From Candidatus Heimdallarchaeota archaeon (GTDB lineage Archaea > Asgardarchaeota > Heimdallarchaeia > JABLTI01): DNA of 5,483 nucleotides. The stretch's first letter is position 1, and each line of letters opens with the position of its first letter. Shown in pieces: positions 1 through 5,483 of the stretch. The position numbers and the translations under genes are program-made. The stretch is taken from NCBI GenBank assembly GCA_030671945.1, contig DAOVHJ010000189.1, forward strand, positions 1 through 5,483. The letters are read 5' to 3'. The notes under the pieces are model-generated. The model was not told where the DNA came from and did not search any database. It worked only from the letters and a program-made list of their open reading frames with translations.

Positions 1-2
1 AG

Positions 3-2465
3 CTACATCTTGAGGCTAGTTTCAGGGATATTCAGACCATCCCGGATTCAGAAATCACCACCTCCGTGTTATTTTATCCCTTGAAAACCATGGCTATTAA
101 TGTGAAAGTCGCTCGAGAGGATGAGACAGTTCAAGAATTGTTGCGAAAAAATAATCACCCAATCTTGGTCATCAGTACGATGTGGGGAGAAGACACTAAA
201 CCTAAAAATGGCAAATTATTTATTTTACAAGAAAATTCGGAAGAAGAAGAAAAAAGAGTGTTAATGGACTTCATCAAGTATTTCCAAAAGATACAACCAG
301 ATATCCTCTGCACCTTCCAAGGAGATTCTTTTGATCTGCCTTATCTCATCCATCGAATGAGTGTTCTAGGCATTCCAACTCACTTGTTATCTATGTTCAG
401 AGATGAACCGAGTTATTATTCCGGACAATTACTCTCGTATAGGATGAAGGGAAGGATGGTTTTTGATTTAGCACTAAGAACCTGGGGCATCCATCCTCCT
501 TCAGGTAAGAAGGGAATATATGATGTTTCTGGAGAAGTCCTTGGTAGAGGGAAATTCGGGGTGAAGAGAGGGGAAAACAGCGCTAATTTTGCTGAGTATT
601 CTGTGGGATTAGGGGAAGCTAATGCTGATAGAGTCTTTTGGACTCTCTGGAAAGAGTGGGTTGTCGAAGGAAAAAAAGAAAGCTTAAGTCTTTTAGCAAA
701 ACGTTGTTTTTATGATTGTAAACTGATTTATGATTTGTATTGGAATCTTGGGATGACCGGGTGGATAGAAACCCTTCGAGTAACTGGTTTTCCAACAGCG
801 GAAGCCAATAGTTGCACTGAAAGACTCAATGGAGAATTTGAGTTGATGCGGTACATGCGTCGAAAAGGAATTCTCATCCCGAAACGACCTGATGCAAAAC
901 AAGTAGAGAAGAATAGGATTTTGCGGGAAACCCATCCTCACGAAGGAGGGACAGTGCTTTATCCAAAGGGCTCTCTTCACACGGGAGTTCTCATTGCAGA
1001 TTTCCGTTCAATGTATCCAAGTGTGATGATTGCTCACAATGTTGGAGGAGAAACATTAAGACAATGGATCGAAGCAAGTGATTACGGTGATCCAAAGAAG
1101 CTTTTCGACAAACAATCGCGGTCCTGCCTTTCGATCATGGAAGAGACACTGATTAGTAAGAGAATCAACAAGAAAAACGAAATAAAACAACTCTCGAAAC
1201 TGCTAGAAGAGACAACTGACCAAGAAGAACGAAGCAAAATACAAGGAACAATAATTGTGCTAGAAAGAGAGCAAAACTCAATGAAAATAGTGGCCAATTC
1301 AATGTACGGAGCTCATTTCTACATTCGGAGTCGCTTCTATACTCAAACACTAGCATCTGCTATCGCAGACAGTGCGAGGACCTACCTTCTGGGTATTGAA
1401 GAAGGCCTTGAAGAGGTCTCGAGAACGGTCACTCCTTGCGAATTAATTTATGGGGATACGGATTCTACTTTCATCAAAATCTTAGATGAGAGTATCTTCA
1501 CAGAAATTTATGCCGAAACTAGCCTTGAGAAAAGAGAGAAACTCATTAGCAAATTAATGCGGCGCGTTAATGCGATTCTAAAAGAGATTAACGACAAGCT
1601 TCCAAATCCTCTTGAGTTAAAATTTGAGGATATTGCTTATCGAGTTATATTCAAACCCGACAGGAAGAAAGCCTACAGCTACATTAGTTTGCTCACAGAT
1701 GATTTCAAAGTTAAGGGATTCGAGGCCGTTCGTTCTGATTGGTCCCCTCTTGCCAGAACAGCTCAAAGAAAAGTCTTGGATATTCTGCTACGGCACCCCA
1801 AGAACTCGAGAGAAAACGAAACCGAATTCCAAACTGCCAGGCGTTTTCTAATGGCTCTTGGCACTAAAGTTCTGCAAATGTCTACTGAGGAATTGCTCCC
1901 TAAGATTGTCATTCTCTCTCCAATTCGTCGTCCGCCGAAGGATTACAAAGCGAAAGCACCCGCTGTGCAAGCCTTTGTGAATTATGCTCCTCAAGAGAAC
2001 TTGCAAGTGGACAAAGAATGGATGGATTACGATAAATTTCCATGGGTAATTATTGCTGGGAAAGGAGCAGTGTATGATCGAGCAAGGCATCCGAAATATG
2101 TTGATGATATCGATCGAGAACACTACGTGACAGAAATGCTTCGGTGCTGTGAGGACCTCGGGGTAAAAGTAACTCTAAAGGAAGTTCAAGGAGCTCTTCC
2201 TGGCCGACTCGATGATTTATTTGCTAGTGTAAATGATGAGGTAGTGGTAGAAAAGGAGGAAGTTATTCAAATCGAGGATGATGAATTACTTGAAGCTGAT
2301 GAAAATTCTGATATCATAGAAATCATTAAACCTATTCAAAGTGGAGACTTAGAATGGAGGAAGAAAAAGAAAGGTATTAAGAGAAATGTGAAACGACAAA
2401 GAGCTGCGGGGCAATCAGCTTTGACCTTATTCGCCAACTCTGATGAGTCAACTACTCCGGAGTAA
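3..2465 (+). CDS. Family B DNA polymerase, 5'-truncated, with degenerate 3'-5' exonuclease site
   Basis: This gene encodes a template-directed DNA polymerase of family B, predicted to act at replication or repair forks. The frame is open to the left edge and aligns with family B sequence before the GTG at 66, so the true start lies outside the window; the uracil-pocket N-terminal domain (roughly 100 residues) is missing. Counting the GTG at 66 as residue 1, polymerase motif A is DFRSMYPS (312-319), motif B is KIVANSMYG (407-415), motif C is YGDTDS (462-467) and the KKAY motif is at 534-537, all with catalytic residues intact. The exonuclease fold is recognisable but its site is not: Exo I reads NVK (12-14) instead of DIE, Exo II reads FQGDSFD (84-90) with Gln for Asn, and Exo III has Arg213 for Tyr, although Asp90 and Asp217 remain. 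The tail is acidic (about 724-748), then basic (765-778), then has a PCNA-binding-like motif QSALTLFA (783-790). The stop lies inside the convergent hydrolase gene. The family assignment is firm; loss of proofreading is inferred from the residues; the cellular role is unknown. Confidence 0.95.
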   Translation, partial: LHLEASFRDIQTIPDSEITTSVLFYPLKTMAINVKVAREDETVQELLRKNNHPILVISTMWGEDTKPKNGKLFILQENSEEEEKRVLMDFIKYFQKIQPDILCTFQGDSFDLPYLIHRMSVLGIPTHLLSMFRDEPSYYSGQLLSYRMKGRMVFDLALRTWGIHPPSGKKGIYDVSGEVLGRGKFGVKRGENSANFAEYSVGLGEANADRVFWTLWKEWVVEGKKESLSLLAKRCFYDCKLIYDLYWNLGMTGWIETLRVTGFPTAEANSCTERLNGEFELMRYMRRKGILIPKRPDAKQVEKNRILRETHPHEGGTVLYPKGSLHTGVLIADFRSMYPSVMIAHNVGGETLRQWIEASDYGDPKKLFDKQSRSCLSIMEETLISKRINKKNEIKQLSKLLEETTDQEERSKIQGTIIVLEREQNSMKIVANSMYGAHFYIRSRFYTQTLASAIADSARTYLLGIEEGLEEVSRTVTPCELIYGDTDSTFIKILDESIFTEIYAETSLEKREKLISKLMRRVNAILKEINDKLPNPLELKFEDIAYRVIFKPDRKKAYSYISLLTDDFKVKGFEAVRSDWSPLARTAQRKVLDILLRHPKNSRENETEFQTARRFLMALGTKVLQMSTEELLPKIVILSPIRRPPKDYKAKAPAVQAFVNYAPQENLQVDKEWMDYDKFPWVIIAGKGAVYDRARHPKYVDDIDREHYVTEMLRCCEDLGVKVTLKEVQGALPGRLDDLFASVNDEVVVEKEEVIQIEDDELLEADENSDIIEIIKPIQSGDLEWRKKKKGIKRNVKRQRAAGQSALTLFANSDESTTPE
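2452..2465. other. Tail-to-tail overlap of polymerase and hydrolase genes in a palindrome
   Basis: The last 14 bases of the two convergent genes are shared. They hold the perfect 12-base palindrome TACTCCGGAGTA (2453-2464), so each strand reads ACT CCG GAG followed by a stop (TAA forward, TAG reverse). Both proteins therefore end in Thr-Pro-Glu. There is no space for an intergenic terminator, so each transcript must end inside the other gene. Confidence 0.9.
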
Positions 2466-3345
2466 TTTCACTTGGAAGCTTTGGTATTTTTCCGCTCAAT
2501 TCTTGCATGAATTTTCCTGTTAATTCTACTAATGGTGTGTCGTGTGCAGCTTTGTTTGTGCCTAAATCAATAAAAGAACAATTGGTAAGTGCATTTGCTA
2601 CATTATGGACGAAATCACTTTCATGGACTGTGTCTAAAGTTGCACCAATTAATATTAACCTGTCTTTTATCTTTGGTAAAATGTCCCAGCCATTGTAATG
2701 AGCGATACTTAGAACATTTTTCCTCATTTTTCTAGGATCAGCTTCTGTTATAGATCGTTTATATTGGGCTGATTGCTCAGGTTCATTTTTCTTATCAACT
2801 CGGACATCTCCGAGAAGCCATCTAATAAAAGGTTTAAGCATTTGAATAACAAATGGAGGGATAATACGTAAAACGATGAGTACCCATCTTGGGAAATGAA
2901 ATTCCACTCCTGGACTAATTAAGATAGAACCAAGTGGAGTCATTGTTTTTTGTGCATGATTTTCAAGAACGGCTGCACCTGCCAATGAACTCGAAATTGT
3001 GATGTATTTTTTCTCATCTAAGCCTAATGCTTTCTCTACATCAGCTAAATCCATGGCATGACGAGGAATATCAAATTTAGCTTTCTTCACTAATTTACTA
3101 GTGATCTTCTCTCTTGATTCCACATAGTAGATTGGATAATTTTCGTTTAGTGCTTGAACAACTGGTTCCCAACGAGGGAAAATACTGAACATCCCAGGGA
3201 TGAAGAAAACAGCAATATCCTCTCGAGGGGTTTTAACATCAGTAAAGGAGAGAACTCTTATTTCACTTCCATCTGACACTGTAATCATTTGTTCTTTTGC
3301 ACTTTCTTCAAAAGGGGTTTTTTGATATTTTTTCTTCTTTGCCAT
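2452..3345 (-). CDS. Alpha/beta-hydrolase family protein
   Basis: This is a predicted serine hydrolase of the alpha/beta-hydrolase fold, 297 residues from the ATG at 3345. The order fits the fold: an oxyanion-type loop FIPGMFS (48-54), a nucleophile elbow SSSLAG (118-123) with Ser120 in the usual GxSxG place, a cap region (about 148-185), an acid candidate Asp238 in GATLDTVHES, and a histidine candidate His268 in AAHDTP. The elbow is unusual in having Ser and Ala where glycines are normal. The cap is rich in hydrophobic and aromatic residues, which could suit a lipid-like substrate or membrane contact, but this is inference. There is no signal peptide; the N-terminus is basic (MAKKKKYQK). A GTG at 3357 would add four residues, but it lies within GTGAG, which looks like the ribosome-binding site for the ATG. 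The gene lies downstream of an ABC-2 exporter on the same strand and overlaps the polymerase gene tail to tail. The substrate cannot be told; esterase, lipase or lysophospholipase are possibilities. Confidence 0.85.
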   Translation of the reverse strand: MAKKKKYQKTPFEESAKEQMITVSDGSEIRVLSFTDVKTPREDIAVFFIPGMFSIFPRWEPVVQALNENYPIYYVESREKITSKLVKKAKFDIPRHAMDLADVEKALGLDEKKYITISSSLAGAAVLENHAQKTMTPLGSILISPGVEFHFPRWVLIVLRIIPPFVIQMLKPFIRWLLGDVRVDKKNEPEQSAQYKRSITEADPRKMRKNVLSIAHYNGWDILPKIKDRLILIGATLDTVHESDFVHNVANALTNCSFIDLGTNKAAHDTPLVELTGKFMQELSGKIPKLPSEITPE

Positions 3346-3393
3346 TGATAATCTCACAACTTGAATTCAATACTTTGGTGCAGACATTATCGC

Positions 3394-3404
3394 CTATTTT
3401 ATAG
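3394..3404 (-). promoter_or_regulatory. TATA-like box ahead of the hydrolase gene
   Basis: In the gap of about 80 bases between the ATPase stop and the hydrolase ATG the reverse strand reads CTATAAAATAG, a close match to archaeal TATA boxes. Its centre is about 54 bases before the ATG at 3345. Initiation some 25 bases downstream would fall near 3373 and leave a leader of about 28 bases containing the GTGAG ribosome-binding site. An A-rich stretch upstream (CCAAATAAGT) is only a weak BRE match. The hydrolase may therefore be transcribed on its own as well as by read-through from the transporter genes. Confidence 0.5.
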
Positions 3405-3428
3405 ACTTATTTGGAAATGGTGTTTAAA

Positions 3429-4472
3429 TCATTTCCTCTTATTTCTTCGTTTTGCTTGTTTTGCTAGTTTTGCTTGTTCCGCTTGTTTTACCTTCTTCCT
3501 TTCTTCTACCAATTTTTCTTCCTGTTCTTTTTCATGTTTCGCTAACCACATCAAAGTAATGTCTTCAATAGAGATTCCTGAAGTTTTGAAATCAATGAAT
3601 TTTCCCCAATCTATTATCTTATTATGGATATCAACCGCTTCAGCACGAGTTCCTGCGAAAAACCTACACATCCCACCGATCATTTCATATCTAGGCCAAA
3701 TACTCTCTGCTTCCTTTTCTGACATTTGATCCTTTGGAATAACCATGATATCGTACATATAATTGAATTCATTCTGTAGTTTTGTTACATCAACCATTCC
3801 TTGGACAGTGCCACCTAAAGAAATCAGTAGGATTTTGTCACACAGCTGATCCACAACATCAGGTGAGTGATCAACTAAAACCAATGTTCGTTCTTTGCCT
3901 TGCTTCTCAAGAAAATCAAGAACAACCTGTTTTCTCCTAAAATCAATGCCACTTGTTGGTTCATCAGCAAAAAGAATTGCAGGATTTTTTTGAAGTCCAA
4001 CACACAATCTGGTTATTGCTTTTTGCCCTTCACTAAATGTTTCGAGTTTTGTATTCCATAAGTGATCAAGTTGTAATTCCTCTATGAAATCCTTAGCAAG
4101 TGCCATATCACCATTTGTTACTTTTACAAAGAAATCCAAAGTTTGTTTTAAAGTTAGTTTCTTTTGAAAATCCATAGCTGGAGATACAAAACTAATATGC
4201 TTTCTTACTTCTTTCATTTCTGAAACAAGATCATAGCCACAAATTTGTGCATCGCCACCATCAGGTGAATAAATCGTTGAAAGTGTTTTTAAGAGAGTGG
4301 TTTTCCCAGAACCATTAGGACCGAGTAAGGCCAGAGATAATCCCTTTGGCAAGTCAAAGGTAATACCATCGAGTACCCTTTTTTTTGCAAAAGGTTCTTT
4401 ATTTCTTGTGAAAAGTCCACCCATTGGGAATTCCTTAATCAAACCATCTGATTGTATTATTTGATCCACCAT
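3429..4472 (-). CDS. ABC transporter ATP-binding protein (ABC-2 exporter type)
   Basis: This is the cytoplasmic ATPase subunit expected to power the membrane permease encoded just upstream. In the 347 residues one sees an A-loop aromatic (Phe15), Walker A GPNGSGKTT (51-59), an ABC signature FSEGQ (146-150), Walker B ILFADE (166-171), D-loop SGID (174-177) and the switch histidine His202. The position normally held by the Q-loop glutamine reads FVSPAMDF (95-102), with Pro98 in the glutamine place. After the nucleotide-binding domain there is a C-terminal domain of about 80 residues, as seen in many ABC-2 ATPases of the DrrA/CcmA kind, then a charged, probably helical tail (312-347) rich in Lys, Gln, Ala and Glu. 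The start is supported by a strong AGGTGA site seven bases upstream. The gene begins 11 bases after the permease stop, so the two should be co-translated. Export of a lipid, glycan, peptide or drug is possible; the cargo is unknown. Confidence 0.94.
   Translation of the reverse strand: MVDQIIQSDGLIKEFPMGGLFTRNKEPFAKKRVLDGITFDLPKGLSLALLGPNGSGKTTLLKTLSTIYSPDGGDAQICGYDLVSEMKEVRKHISFVSPAMDFQKKLTLKQTLDFFVKVTNGDMALAKDFIEELQLDHLWNTKLETFSEGQKAITRLCVGLQKNPAILFADEPTSGIDFRRKQVVLDFLEKQGKERTLVLVDHSPDVVDQLCDKILLISLGGTVQGMVDVTKLQNEFNYMYDIMVIPKDQMSEKEAESIWPRYEMIGGMCRFFAGTRAEAVDIHNKIIDWGKFIDFKTSGISIEDITLMWLAKHEKEQEEKLVEERKKVKQAEQAKLAKQAKRRNKRK
3451..3486 (-). repeat. Four 9-base tandem units in the 3' end of the ATPase gene
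   Basis: Four consecutive 9-base units (forward strand tttgcttgt, tttgctagt, tttgcttgt, tccgcttgt) lie in frame in the ATPase gene. Units 1 and 3 are identical and the others differ by one or two bases. They encode the triplets QAE, QAK, LAK and QAK in the lysine-rich tail. The pattern points to slippage or unit duplication extending a helical, positively charged C-terminus. Confidence 0.75.
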
Positions 4473-4479
4473 TCTTGAT

Positions 4480-4486
4480 TCACCTA
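4480..4486 (-). promoter_or_regulatory. Ribosome-binding site of the ATPase gene, overlapping the permease stop
   Basis: On the reverse strand the bases TAGGTGA contain the permease stop codon TAG and, overlapping it, AGGTGA, a good complement to the archaeal 16S rRNA 3' end (GGAGGTGATC-type sites). The spacer to the ATPase ATG is seven bases. This fixes the ATPase start and suggests that ribosomes ending the permease pass directly to the ATPase, keeping the two subunits in proportion. Confidence 0.8.
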
Positions 4487-5413
4487 GTAAAATTCTATTG
4501 TACCTCTCTTTCTAGCGATTTTTGTCATCCATTTCACGAAGAAGTAGGACCCTATGAGGAAGACTACACATACTGCTACATTAATCAGAATAACAATGCC
4601 ATAAGATAGTCCCGCAAAAGATCCTCCGCCTTCAATTAGTGCCATATCTGGAAATCTTGCAGCAGTATTGTGTTCTATCAAATACTTCCGAAAAGCAAAT
4701 TGTCCTGAAACGACTGGAGAACAAATAAAAACTACTGGAATCCACCACGCACCCATGCCTGAAAATGTTTCAACCATAAAGAAATAACCACCAGCAATAC
4801 GAACTAAATACAGCATGATTCGTACAATTGTTGTGGTTTGTTTAACGAGTAAGGTTATTGAGCCCATAAAGAAACTAATGCTCATCATAAAAATATAGCT
4901 CAGCAAAATCAAAGGAACTAACATAAAAAATTCAGAAGCAGTATGTGGGAGTAAATTCACATCACCATTTTTCACGAGTGCAAAAGTAGGTATTGTAGTG
5001 ATTAGAAATATAACAAAAAATTTCATACTCGAGGAGATATATCTACCTACCATAATACTGAATGTGTTAACATTATTTGTGATAAGGTAGCCCATTGTAC
5101 CTCGTGCACACTCTTCTCTTAAACAGAAAGAGGTTTCTTCATAATTTCCAGTAAACATTGTCCAGAAAGCAGATGAAGATAACAAGAAAAGTGAAAACGA
5201 ATAATCGGGAGCAAAAGCACCTGTTCCTTGTCCAACAGATAAACCAAGAAAACCATAAGCAACAAGATTGGTAATCGTCCATATTAGTTGAATAACAATA
5301 TCAGATTTATATTGCCAGTCAGTTATCAGACTTCTTTTCACACCAGCTAAGGTAACATCATACATAGATGATAATGTTTTTTTTGCTTTCGTATCTCCTT
5401 TGAAAACACTCAT
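4484..5413 (-). CDS. ABC-2 type transporter permease
   Basis: This is an integral membrane subunit expected to form, as a dimer with the downstream ATPase, an ABC-2 type exporter. From the ATG at 5413 it has 309 residues. A cytoplasmic N-terminus of about 37 residues is followed by hydrophobic segments near 38-60, 72-92, 128-148, 162-190, 197-235 (this stretch may hold a break or re-entrant part) and 269-294, giving the six-segment pattern of the family. Between segments 2 and 3 lies a charged loop (EETSFCLREE then GTMGYLITN, 92-113) resembling the conserved E-rich/GTLE-type loop of ABC-2 permeases that contacts the ATPase. The C-terminus is basic (KIARKRG), consistent with a cytoplasmic end. 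A GTG at 5422 would add three residues, but it sits in a GTGAT motif that looks more like a ribosome-binding site for the ATG. The cargo cannot be judged from sequence. Confidence 0.9.
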   Translation of the reverse strand: MSVFKGDTKAKKTLSSMYDVTLAGVKRSLITDWQYKSDIVIQLIWTITNLVAYGFLGLSVGQGTGAFAPDYSFSLFLLSSSAFWTMFTGNYEETSFCLREECARGTMGYLITNNVNTFSIMVGRYISSSMKFFVIFLITTIPTFALVKNGDVNLLPHTASEFFMLVPLILLSYIFMMSISFFMGSITLLVKQTTTIVRIMLYLVRIAGGYFFMVETFSGMGAWWIPVVFICSPVVSGQFAFRKYLIEHNTAARFPDMALIEGGGSFAGLSYGIVILINVAVCVVFLIGSYFFVKWMTKIARKRGTIEFY

Positions 5414-5430
5414 GTAAATCACATAATACC

Positions 5431-5440
5431 TTTATTTATG
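5431..5440 (-). promoter_or_regulatory. TATA-like box ahead of the transporter operon
   Basis: The reverse strand reads CATAAATAAA, with its centre about 23 bases before the permease ATG at 5413. With the usual archaeal spacing of about 25 bases, transcription would start at or within a few bases of the start codon, giving a leaderless or nearly leaderless message. The competing GTGAT motif just before the ATG would only be transcribed if initiation were further upstream. The assignment rests on composition and position alone. Confidence 0.4.
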
Positions 5441-5443
5441 AAA

Positions 5444-5461
5444 TTCACTTGTCAATGTGAA
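5444..5461. promoter_or_regulatory. Inverted repeat, possible operator upstream of the transporter operon
   Basis: The sequence TTCACTTGTCAATGTGAA has arms TTCAC and GTGAA separated by eight bases. It lies immediately upstream (reverse-strand sense) of the TATA-like box, where the BRE would be. A dimeric winged-helix or TetR-like regulator bound here could block TBP/TFB loading or recruit them. Five-base arms can occur by chance, and no regulator gene is visible in the window. Confidence 0.3.
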
Positions 5462-5483
5462 CTACTCTAACAAATAAGGTAAT

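Noticed and set aside
66..68. GTG at 66 as the start codon of the polymerase gene
   Set aside because: The frame stays open to the left edge and the 21 codons before 66 read as plausible family B sequence leading into Exo I. The enzyme needs an N-terminal domain, so the gene starts outside the window.
693..1356. Reverse-strand open frames inside the polymerase gene (693-980, 1082-1297, 1165-1356)
   Set aside because: They are antisense to conserved polymerase motifs, overlap each other and show no domain or ribosome-binding site.
1624..2123. Forward frame 1624-1851 and reverse frame 1848-2123
   Set aside because: Both are alternative readings of the polymerase palm and thumb coding sequence, without a recognisable product.
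2361..2372. T-rich run on the reverse strand (TTTCTTTTTCTT) as terminator for the hydrolase transcript
   Set aside because: It could serve as an archaeal T-tract terminator, but it is simply the complement of lysine codons in the polymerase tail and is interrupted by C; too weak to list.
2487..2491. Run of five T on the forward strand after the polymerase stop as its terminator
   Set aside because: The run is too short and lies within the hydrolase coding sequence; no second T-tract nearby supports it.
2507..2698. Forward-strand open frame opposite the hydrolase gene
   Set aside because: It is antisense to the hydrolase region carrying the Asp and His residues, is only 63 codons long and has no supporting signal.
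3361..3729. Forward-strand open frame of 122 codons
   Set aside because: It lies mostly antisense to the ATPase 3' end; its Cys/Phe/Ser-rich product is the complement of the lysine-rich repeat tail, and it has no recognisable domain.
1..5483. CRISPR array, tRNA, rRNA, insertion sequence or attachment site
   Set aside because: No spaced direct repeats, cloverleaf-like segments, transposase motifs or terminal inverted repeats were seen; coding sequence fills nearly all of the window.

Overview
The window most likely comes from an archaeon. It carries a cellular-type family B DNA polymerase with a C-terminal PCNA-binding-like peptide. Upstream of the reverse-strand genes are A/T-rich TATA-like boxes and GGTGA-type Shine-Dalgarno sites rather than clear bacterial -35/-10 pairs. 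The base composition is moderately AT-rich, and the polymerase gene looks somewhat richer in G+C than the reverse-strand genes. The lineage cannot be fixed from the sequence alone. An Asgard or other uncultured archaeal genome is plausible but unproven.

Layout. On the forward strand, a 5'-truncated family B DNA polymerase gene runs from the left edge to 2465. Converging on it from the right are three reverse-strand genes: an ABC-2 type membrane permease (ATG at 5413, stop at 4484), its ABC ATPase (4472 to 3429) and an alpha/beta-hydrolase (ATG at 3345, stop at 2452). The permease and ATPase genes are 11 bases apart, and the ATPase ribosome-binding site overlaps the permease stop codon, so they should form one translationally coupled exporter unit. 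The hydrolase gene follows after about 80 bases containing its own TATA-like box, so it could be read both from the transporter promoter and from its own. The right edge holds the transporter's upstream region, with a TATA-like element and an adjacent inverted repeat that could be an operator. No gene-free stretch exceeds 300 bases.

Most notable points. The polymerase keeps every polymerase catalytic motif (A, B, C and the KKxY region), but its 3'-5' proofreading centre is broken: the Exo I Asp and Glu are Asn and Lys, the Exo II Asn is Gln, and the Exo III Tyr is Arg. This predicts an active, non-proofreading polymerase that can still dock on the sliding clamp, a layout reminiscent of translesion polymerases. 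The polymerase and hydrolase genes overlap tail to tail by 14 bases in a palindrome, so both proteins end in the same Thr-Pro-Glu-stop. The ATPase lacks the canonical Q-loop glutamine and has a lysine-rich tail built from 9-base repeats. The polymerase and the transporter/hydrolase cluster have no evident functional link and look like convergent neighbours.
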